Origin: Tranzscheliella williamsii
Lineage: Eukaryota; Basidiomycota; Ustilaginomycetes; Ustilaginales; Ustilaginaceae
Direction of reading: 5' to 3'
DNA: 64,000 bases
Assembly: GCA_023212725.1 (NCBI GenBank)
Contig: JALBYF010000032.1
Span: 1-64,000 of the forward strand
The position numbers and the translations under genes are program-made. This document shows, one piece after another, positions 29,601 to 36,810 of this stretch; position 1 is the first letter of the stretch, and each line of letters begins with the position of its first letter. The notes below the pieces were generated by a model, which did no database searches, was not told the DNA's origin, and saw nothing but the letters and a program-made list of their open reading frames with translations.

Positions 29601-31452
29601 CTCTGAGAATCGATGGAGTCGAGGAGCACAGGTCAAGTCTGACTCCCCTGAGATGGTCCAGAGAAAGGTCAAGGGTCTCCTCAACAAACTTACCATGGAG
29701 AAGTTTGATTCGATCTCGAATCAGATCTTGGAGTGGGCGAACAAATCCGTCACCGAGGACGATGGGCGAACTCTGCGACAAGTTATCCAACTCATCTTCG
29801 AGAAGGCTACAGATGAAGCTGCGTGGTCCGAGATGTACGCTCGACTTTGTCGAAAGCTCATGGAAGAAGTCAGCACTGACGTCAAGGATGAAAGTCTTCG
29901 AACAGCGGACGGCAACCCCGTTGTCGGAGGCTCGTTGTTCCGAAAGTATCTGCTCAACCGATGTCAGGAAGATTTCGAGCGTGGTTGGGCTCAGCGAGAC
30001 ACCGCTGTAGCCGCGGCTAAGTCGAAGGAAGCTGAGGACAAGGCGAAGAAGGACATCAATGAAAAGGCTGAAGCCGAAGCTAAGGCTGCCGAGGAGCGAG
30101 GCGAGAAAGCCATCTCTGACGCCAAGGAGGCCGAGCTCTTGTCTGATGAATACTATGAGGCGCAGAAGGCGAAGCGACGTGGCCTTGGTCTCGTACGCTT
30201 CATTGGCGAGCTTTTCAAGCTGAGCATGTTGACGGAGAGGATTATGCATCTCTGCATCAAGAAATTGCTGGCTAACGCCACGGATCCCGAGGAAGAGGAG
30301 ATTGAGTCGCTCTGTAAGCTCATGACCACTGTCGGCAAGCTCCTCGATACCGAGAAGGCACGTGGACACATGGATGTGTACTTCAAGAGAATGAAGGAGA
30401 TGTCGCAGAACGAAGTCTCGATCAACTCGCGAATGCGGTTCATGCTCATCGACGTTATCGAGCTACGAGAGTCAGGCTGGGTGCCGCGACACGACAACTC
30501 GGCTCCTAAGACTATTGCTCAGATCCATGCTGATGCTGCCAAACAAAGGCAACAGCAGGATGCTGAGAGCGCCATGCGTGCACGAGGTGGTCCCATCTCC
30601 CGCGGAGGTTCAAAACGTGGACAGGCCCGAGGTGATGGGCCTGATGGCTGGAGCACAGTTGGCAGTGTTGCCCCGCCGCCACGACCCAGCAAAGCTGGAG
30701 ATCTCTCCGCCTTTGGCAAGATCGAACGAGGCACCTCTGGGCGACCCCTTTCTTTCGGGCCCTCCACTATGCTTGGTCGAAAGAACCAGGGCGGAAAAGG
30801 TTCCGAGGATGGCAGCCAGCCGCCCACGCGAACCAGCTCCCAGACGAACATGTTCCACTTGCTCAATCAAGCTAACGAAGGCGAGGCCGCTCCTGCGGAA
30901 GAGTCGCAGCGACCGAGACTCAACCTTGCGCCTCGAACTAAGCCGCTTCCCAGTACGGACAAAGAAGACGACAAGGACGGGGAAGAGGAAGGTGACGAGC
31001 CGAAGTTGGGTGAACTTACGGACGAAGAGGCGAAGCAGAAGATCAGCAACGATATCAAAGAGTTCCTCGAGATCAAGAACGTCGATGAGGGTGTCGAGGC
31101 GTTTAGAACTCTGCCCGCGTCACGTCACTCGCAATTCGTGGAGTCAATTGTCGGCACCGCTATTGAGAAGAAGAAGGAAGACGTCGCCAACGTTGCTGCT
31201 CTCTTTGCCCGGCTCAGTGAGGATGGGCAGCTTGGTGAAGAGGCCGCTTTCAAAGGCTTCGAACCGCATATGGAGTTCTTGGATGATGCTTCTATTGACA
31301 TCCCTGCAATCTACAGCTTCATGACGGACCTCCTGATCGGCTCACAGCTGTCACAAGAGAAGATCGAAGAGCTCGCCGAGAAGATCGTAGGCGAGGGCAT
31401 CAAGACCCCCAAGGACAAGCTCCTTGAAAAGGTTGCTGCTGCTCGAGGATGA
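26671..31452 (+). CDS. TIF4631: Translation initiation factor eIF4G
   Basis: A 1593-residue scaffold of the cap-binding complex. The N-terminal 450 residues are Ser/Pro/Gln-rich and disordered (RNA and Pab1 contacts in yeast). A Lys/Glu/Ala-rich charged helix covers about 450-640. The eIF4E-binding motif YDRDFLM (Y798, L803, M804) fits YxxxxL-phi exactly. The MIF4G HEAT domain, which binds eIF4A, spans about 995-1265 starting at VQRKVKGLLNKLTMEKFD. A Gly/Arg-rich linker follows, then a second helical domain at about 1455-1590 (NDIKEFLEIKNVDEGVEAFRTLP) that looks like an MA3 domain, which the yeast protein lacks. Codon use is strongly biased towards CGA and GCT, fitting high expression. No intron is needed. 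One eIF4G gene would be expected in such genomes. Confidence 0.96.
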   Translation: MSSESSPAGNTLNAASAGANGDATASNSRRQSAVSLPKGAANTRPGAAINFGSVHDQNAMLSSSPAAQPSAGQHLHGEKPTVFGSVTAQDSQSKKTTIGFAGGKPENGASVGNGTVPRSMDFQKLFQGSGTPAPSTVTTADSSSSPSQSSAVSASMTPSTPQSATGNQMPRHPPSNLRPSAGSAHHPGARPFEPQRSPSAHQGQGARIASQGPPHQPFHTHPQGGPQQPRSPHMANAVPMQPMQPMGGPWQHQQPMAYPPPQYGYHPGYGYQPVPQHWGQQQPGYDMPGTPRSPRHASIGSSPMGPNGLPGTPSVAPSTPLANRGANVPPSPSSAHSNVVTSPPHQPLGLGQAGAGRPSNFSPAASFAHHSPSHSFSNPMSPAARQFEPQQKRQSSAIRIVNPETQAAVDIQSIQRTPSSSSKVAAPSPPVSSPSLTKAAPAIVQPAERKPVRIETPEDFMKRVHAAKEEGVKKKAGQETSTKEAADAEKKLQEDKAAKEQEALDAKKKAAEEDANRKAKDEQEAAEKANREAEEKAVAERKAADELLAREEAERKELAEKAKAEAEEKEQEAQRAQKVQQEKAKADAEAEAAEKQSEAVEKQSQVVEKQPETVAEQSEVVDELQASTENVEHSRPKPGPINIEKASQPLDGEDNDPSGMRSSVADVERMAREASSVPPTPSELLAPKTPVLPPTPRTPGTPGFAGLPAKPLSSIPASNGMKLDGETLEKKKVAVSGSADPASAQQTPASEEASSSAASASLTSAKFIDNFSKVQYPSNISSPKAELNEMAEPGKFRYDRDFLMQFMGVYTEKPIDLPPLASIGMESGGTGASSRLNRRASGMGPPPPPGRAQGLGISGSSSFGGKGGIGSFAHPPKTSEERFAAASGPRSSAMGAFGPMGSFQAGARSQPLSRNGSGSTALPSREMMGTGVPSGGARTKSNRGRQRDPNSSRGPQYNAPDKGGPTIPMDQVAPLANSENRWSRGAQVKSDSPEMVQRKVKGLLNKLTMEKFDSISNQILEWANKSVTEDDGRTLRQVIQLIFEKATDEAAWSEMYARLCRKLMEEVSTDVKDESLRTADGNPVVGGSLFRKYLLNRCQEDFERGWAQRDTAVAAAKSKEAEDKAKKDINEKAEAEAKAAEERGEKAISDAKEAELLSDEYYEAQKAKRRGLGLVRFIGELFKLSMLTERIMHLCIKKLLANATDPEEEEIESLCKLMTTVGKLLDTEKARGHMDVYFKRMKEMSQNEVSINSRMRFMLIDVIELRESGWVPRHDNSAPKTIAQIHADAAKQRQQQDAESAMRARGGPISRGGSKRGQARGDGPDGWSTVGSVAPPPRPSKAGDLSAFGKIERGTSGRPLSFGPSTMLGRKNQGGKGSEDGSQPPTRTSSQTNMFHLLNQANEGEAAPAEESQRPRLNLAPRTKPLPSTDKEDDKDGEEEGDEPKLGELTDEEAKQKISNDIKEFLEIKNVDEGVEAFRTLPASRHSQFVESIVGTAIEKKKEDVANVAALFARLSEDGQLGEEAAFKGFEPHMEFLDDASIDIPAIYSFMTDLLIGSQLSQEKIEELAEKIVGEGIKTPKDKLLEKVAAARG

Positions 31453-32187
31453 GAAAGCATAAACTCATTCATGGCACGCTACAGCCACCCACGCGTTGCC
31501 TTGCGAGGGATGATGCTTTCTCGTCGTCTGCATCTAAGGGTGGAACCATGCCTCTATATTCCCACCACCGTCATGCGTTGCGTGAGATCCCCTCTCTCTC
31601 TCTCTCTCCTTTGGCTTCTGCGGTACCGTTTCCATCCATAGACCTGGGCGGGGTCTTCGGCAATAGCTTGGATTTGTTTGTCGCTTCCTTTTTTTTTCTT
31701 CTCTAAGGACGAACTTTGCACGGCCGAGTGTCCCTCTTACGACATGCCAGCGTGTCTTTCGCCCCTTCTTGAAATCCTATTCTACGCTTAGTCCATTCCG
31801 TCGTTACGGCTCGAGAAGTCGATGCCATGATCTACCTATTAGGATCACATACGTAGATCGATTTTAGCCTCGCCCCGAGTCCACCTTGCGAGCAGGAGCT
31901 CGACACCAATCGGCACCTAAGCCAACCTGCGACTAGGTTCAACCAATCTGCTCCCCTCAAAGGCCGTCTCCTGGCTTTGTGCTCCCTGCCACCCGCCCAT
32001 GTTCGTTACGCTCAGGAAGTTGTCGACAATTCTTTGTACATACCGAAGATCCATGCCCTTTTCGATTCTTACGATCTACAGCCTGCTCATTGCGACGTGA
32101 CTTGCATAGCCGGCTTAGCGGGCACTGTCTCGCGATTGCAGACGGGTGGATGCGGTTATGCTACAGGTGAAAGGGACACACACACTG
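31453..32187. other. Intergenic region, convergent gene ends
   Basis: 735 bp holding the 3' ends of eIF4G and the formylglutathione hydrolase gene. There is a (CT)n run at about 31591-31610. Nothing else is seen. Confidence 0.4.
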
Positions 32188-33127
32188 CTAGGCGTGAAGG
32201 AATTTTGCGTGAAAGTTGACATGCTCAGGCGCAAATGTGGAGATGAAGTAGTAGCTGTGGTCATAGCCGTCCTGGAGGCGTAGCTGGAGGCCAGCGATGT
32301 TATTTTGCTGTGCGGCCTCGTCGAGGTTTTCGGGGAGCAGCTGGCCCTGTTTGTAGAAGTCGTCCGCAGTGCCCGAGTCGATAAGGATGTCGACGTGCTT
32401 GTCGCTGGACTGGCCGAGGAGGAGGGTAGCGTCGTACTGCTTGCCCTCGTCCAGGCCGTTAGCGAGATAGCCCTCGAAGGCCTTCTTGCCCCAGGCGCAC
32501 TGGGTTGGGTTGCAGATCGGGGAGAAGGCGGAGGCAGACTTATACAGCTTTCTGTTCTTGAGATAGAGGGTCAGCGCGCCATGTCCGCCCATCGAGTGGC
32601 CGAAGATAGATGCCTTTGCGGTGTCCTGTGTGTGTGGATCGGCGGGCGCGGGCGGTGTCAGTACGCATTCGTGGGCAGTGTTGACGGAGAAAGCCGGTAC
32701 TCACGATTGGGAGCTTGTTTTCGTTGAGCTTTTGGGGAAGCTCGCGTGTGATGTAGTCGTACATGTTGTAGTGCTGCTTCCAGGGCGCCTTGGTGGCAGT
32801 GAGGTAAAAGCCCGCGCCGGTACCAAAGTCATAGCTTTCCTCTTCGCCCTCGATATTGGCACCTCGGGGGCTCGTGTCCGGGAAGACGATGGCCAGCTTG
32901 TTCTGTTCAGCTGCTGCAAAGAAGCCGCCCTTCTGCGCGGCATTGTCTTCGGTACATGTGAGGCCGGAAAGGAAGTAGAGCACCGGCACAGGACTCCCGG
33001 ACGAGGCAGAGGAAGGCAGGAAGACGTTGATGTTCGTCTCGAGGCCGCCGAGCGACGCGGCGGTGAAGGTGTACTTGGTCAACGACCCGTTGGCCACCTT
33101 GTTGAACGACTTTTGGCTGAACGACAT
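32188..33127 (-). CDS. S-formylglutathione hydrolase (esterase D family)
   Basis: Two exons on the minus strand, 33127-32705 and 32625-32188, with a 79-bp intron (GTGAGT ... CACACAG) in phase 0, give 286 residues, the normal size. The enzyme hydrolyses S-formylglutathione to formate and glutathione, the last step of glutathione-dependent formaldehyde detoxification in the cytosol. Landmarks are YFLSGLTCTEDN, FPDTSPRG, the oxyanion region GAGFYLTATKAPW, the nucleophile elbow FGHSMGGHG (S152) immediately after the splice junction, the acid in DSGTADDF, and the base in GYDHSYYFI. The catalytic triad is therefore complete. It is followed, head to tail, by HIS5 upstream; the two have no obvious joint pathway. 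Confidence 0.96.
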
Positions 33128-33473
33128 GTTTGCTGCCGAAGTGAGATGCGATGGTATGGGGCGAAGACAGGGTGTAGCGTTGTTACGCGGAGCTCTGGGC
33201 CTTCGCAGTTGTCATTCTCATTTACTTCACGTTGAGTCTGCGTCTGTGCACCATAGTGGAGGCACGATTTCCGAATCACGCCCGCTCTTTCTCGTCCGAA
33301 ATGTACGCAGTCCTACCGGATCTCTCGGAAAGGGAGCTGAGCACCACGGGCTCCACACAGTTGGTGCGTATACGTCTATGAGAGTGAGTATGATCATTGG
33401 CCGCAGCTGGCGTAAAGCACAATCGTAACGAGGAAGCAGCGGAGCGGGACCATATCAATGACCAAGGATGTGA
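33128..33473. other. Intergenic region between HIS5 end and FGH start
   Basis: 346 bp between two tandem minus-strand genes; it must hold the FGH promoter. No specific element is recognised. Confidence 0.4.
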
Positions 33474-34854
33474 CTACTGGGCTGAGAGGAGCTCTCTCAT
33501 CAGTGCAATGCACTTGCTGTTCTCCTCCTCGGTGCCGACGGTGATGCGGAGGCATCCAGCACACCCGAGGTCCTTGGCTCGGTTCCTGACCACTAGCGCT
33601 CGTTCCTCAGCCATGCGCTTGTACAGCATCTGCGCTACCTCATTGCTGGGCTTCGACCGTGTTTCCAGATCCAGCACCTGCACTAGCACGAAGTTCGCCT
33701 CGTTTGCGCCCAGGATCGCACCGGTGCCTTTCGTGGCCTTGAGATCCTTTATCAGCTTTTCGCGATTCAAAATTAGAGTCTGCACATTCTTCCGCATGGT
33801 TGCGAGGCCCGCTGGAGATAGTGCCAGGGATGCGAGGTGGGCCGTAGGGGAAGAGATGTTGTATGGAGCCTTGGTGTTGTTCAGAATCTGGGTCAACGAA
33901 GGCTGGGCAAATGCAATGCCAAGTCTATTTAGAGCCATACAGGCGGATGAGAGAGTTAGTACGCTTTCCACTCATTGACGCATCTAGCGGCCTCAGCGGT
34001 GATGCTTACCGAATAGCAGCCAGTCCAAAGGCCTTCGACAGTGTTTGCGTCACCATCAGATTCTGGTACTCGTGGGTCAGGCTTACAGCACTGACCTGCT
34101 CGTCCTGCGGCCTCTTGCCCATCGCCTTTTCCTGTTCAGCAAAGTCGATATAAGCTTCGTCCACCACGACCAGCCCGTGATAGTTGGGGTTATCCAGCAC
34201 CTTTTTTACTTCGGACGGTGCAATCAGCGTTCCTGTGGGATTGCCTGGAGAGCAGATGAAGACGATCTTGATATTTTTGTCCTCATGCAGCTTGTTGTTG
34301 ACAGCCTCTACATCCAGCGAGAATTTGCCGCCTTCAGTAATCAAGGGAACCTTGACCACCTCCAAGTCGTTGACAGCCGCGCAAACGCTGTACATTCCAT
34401 AGGTAGGCGGGCAGATCAAGATCTTGTCCTGACCCGGGCGCCCGCAGACCCTTTGCACAAGGTCCAGGACTTCGTCACTGCCGACGCCAAGAAAGACAAA
34501 GTCATCGTTGGGCACACCTCTGAGCTCGGCCAAGGCGGCTTTGATGCCAAATAGTCCTGGATCCGGGTATCGATTTAGCGACAAAGGGTCTTCGGCTTCG
34601 GTGGATCGCACTGCGGTAGACCCTCCGCTAGCGCTGCCGGGATTGTGGGGAATGGAAGAGTTCGGCGGCAAAGAGTGGCCCAAGCTGTTCTCGTTGGCAT
34701 CAAGAAGAATACCAGACTGGTAGTCGTCCCGGGCACATCGATACGGCTCGAGAGACAGAATGTTGGGTCGGATCAATTTTTCTAGCTTAAAGTGAGCCGG
34801 CTTGTGCGCCGCCGCTGCGGAGAATGCAGCTCCGTTCAGACCTTTGATCGACAT
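33474..34854 (-). CDS. HIS5: Histidinol-phosphate aminotransferase
   Basis: Two exons, 34854-34010 and 33924-33474, separated by an 85-bp intron (GTAAGC ... AAATAG) in phase 2, give 431 residues. This is a PLP-dependent fold-type I enzyme converting imidazole-acetol phosphate to L-histidinol phosphate in histidine synthesis. Visible landmarks are LDANENSLG (substrate loop), NRYPDP, GVGSDEVLDLV, CPPTYGMY, SPGNPTG, VVDEAYIDF and the PLP-lysine motif TLSKAFGLAAIRLG, with K274. The splice joins AAI-R-LGIAF exactly within the family's conserved block, which supports the intron. It is divergent from frataxin across 302 bp. Confidence 0.96.
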
Positions 34855-35156
34855 GCTTGAAAGCGCCGTCTTGAGCTGCAGTGTTGTCCGTGGTGGTGAT
34901 ATGGGAAGCAGGCTACAGCCAGCTGTTGAAAGACAGCTAGATGATTAGATTTCGATTGAGGTTGCCACGATCATGACTATATGAGTATGACTCGCGCGTG
35001 CAGTACTCACAACGCTGTTTCTTCCAATCGGCCGACTGTGCACAGAATTTAATTCGACAACCGTATTTCACCCTGCTGAGCCACCACCACTTAGCTTTCA
35101 CGCTTGCCCTTCGATTACCAGGCTTTACCATCTGTCAATCGATACAAGACGATGAG
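34855..35156. promoter_or_regulatory. Bidirectional promoter of HIS5 and the frataxin gene
   Basis: Only 302 bp separate the two start codons, so both 5' UTRs and promoters must lie here. I find no clear Gcn4 site (TGACTC). A near match ATGACTC lies at about 34987 (tatgactcgcg), which does contain TGACTC and could serve HIS5. Confidence 0.5.
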
Positions 35157-35999
35157 ATGAGTGCACCCATGCTGTTCCGGACGACAACGCAGCGGGGTTC
35201 AATTGCGGCTGCGGCTTCTGCCGCGAGAGTCAGCGCTCTGTCCTTCGCCCCACGGACGCTGCTGCCTAGGGCCGGTGCTGTCGGTGGATGGTCGAAACTG
35301 AGGCGGCTTGCTATCGTCCCGACTGCGGCACGGGTGCAGCGCAGATTGTTTTCGGCGACGCACCGCACATCTTACACGGCATCGCCTCTGACGGATGCAC
35401 AGTACCATAAACTTACCAACGACCTGCTGGACTCTTTCACCGAGACCTTCGAGATGTTGCTCGAGCAGGCTGATCTTGCAGCGCTCGAAGAGCAGGCCAA
35501 CGCTCGGCACCAAGATGCGAAACGCGGCGCGCCGGCCAGCGAATGGGACATCGAGTGCGCCGTAAGTCTCCCGCCCCCCCCCCCCGCCTTACCCTAACAT
35601 CGCCTTGCGCAGACTGACACGGAAGTCCCTATCTCCTGGCCTTCGCACACGCTTCTATTGCGGCGTCATCACAGTCTGGCGTCATGAACCTCCGCTGCGG
35701 CATCCATGGCACCTACGTCATCAACAAGCAGCCGCCGAACAAGCAAATATGGCTATCCAGCCCCAAAAGGTGCGTTCCTAGTTACCCAGCAAATGACCTC
35801 TTGGTGCTAACGGATCGCGCGCTATCCTCTTCCACTTCGATCATGTAGCGGCCCCAAGAGGTTCGACTATGATGCAGACAGCAACACCTGGTTCTGCCTC
35901 AAGGATGGCGAGCTTTCCACACTCCACGAGATCCTGGAGAAAGAGCTTTCGGAGATTTTCGACACCGATGTAGCAGACCTCAAAGGCGAAACCCTCTAA
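35157..35999 (+). CDS. YFH1: Frataxin, mitochondrial iron-sulfur assembly protein
   Basis: Three exons, 35157-35561, 35675-35769 and 35849-35999, give 216 residues. The first 65 or so are Arg/Ala/Ser-rich and act as a mitochondrial presequence. The mature domain has the acidic first helix ([24 protein letters not shown]) and the near-invariant block [20 protein letters not shown] followed by SGPKRFDYD and WFCLKDG. Frataxin activates the Nfs1-Isu1 cysteine desulfurase complex in the matrix. Intron 2 (79 bp) has GTGCGT, CTAAC and GTAG. For intron 1 (113 bp) I chose the acceptor CACAG at 35674 because it joins [12 protein letters not shown] in line with other frataxins. A nearer acceptor at 35612 with a good branch site would lead to a stop. 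An in-frame upstream ATG at 34998 is unlikely as a start. Confidence 0.94.
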
Positions 36000-36810
36000 G
36001 CAAAGCCGGGCATGGTAGCTGGTCCTAGCCCCACATGTTAGATCTCCATGTTGCATTCCGAGCCGCTGCGCGCCTTTTCCCGGTCCACCACATTCCTGCT
36101 ATCGAGGCATGCTCGTCGCGCCACAGCAAATCAGGCATGCTCCACTGATACTAACCCCCCATGCCACGAGACTGGTATTGTGAGCGAACGCATTTGAATT
36201 AGCCATATCATGTACAAAGGTGCCGACGAGCGAGGCGCAGGCGTGTCATGACGGTGGGTTGGATGCAAGGAAGTCGGCCGTGAAGCACGCGGGACTACCT
36301 CGACCGGTCTCGTTCCAAACAGGACGACGCCAAGGACAGGCGACAGGAGGGCAACGCCTGTGGAAACAAATAGAGACAAAAAGGGTTCGCGGCAAAGTAT
36401 CGAGCGGAACGGGGCTAAACAACTAGCCAGGAAGACTAGTATAAACACGACTGGGAATCAGGTAGGAGAAGAGGGAAAGCTAGAGTGGTACCGTAAATTG
36501 TCTATGCTGATGTAGGGATCGCAAGGGTTGCACGGTACCAGACAACCTGTAATCCGAGTGAGGTGAGAGAGAAGAGTTGCTGCTGCTGCTGGATTGAAGA
36601 TGGATGTTGTTGAGAGAGACGATGACCAAGTCCGAACGGAGACGGAACTTTTGAGAGAAGACGGAGATACCACCGACGACGTCCTCAGCGACCATAGAAA
36701 GACCAGTCCGATGGTGACCGCGAGGAGCGCGAAACGATGAGAAGAATGCCAAGTAGAAACACGAATACCAAAAACCCTAGGGACAGAGAGACCATAAGTG
36801 GAGTCGCTGC
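36000..36810. other. Intergenic region, frataxin and Hum3-like 3' ends
   Basis: 811 bp between convergent genes. It probably contains the long 3' UTR of the Hum3-like gene. No further gene is supported. Confidence 0.4.

Noticed and set aside
34998..35156. Upstream in-frame ATG extending frataxin by 53 residues
   Set aside because: The extension is not presequence-like and would leave almost no room for the frataxin promoter; the ATG at 35157 begins a typical mitochondrial signal.
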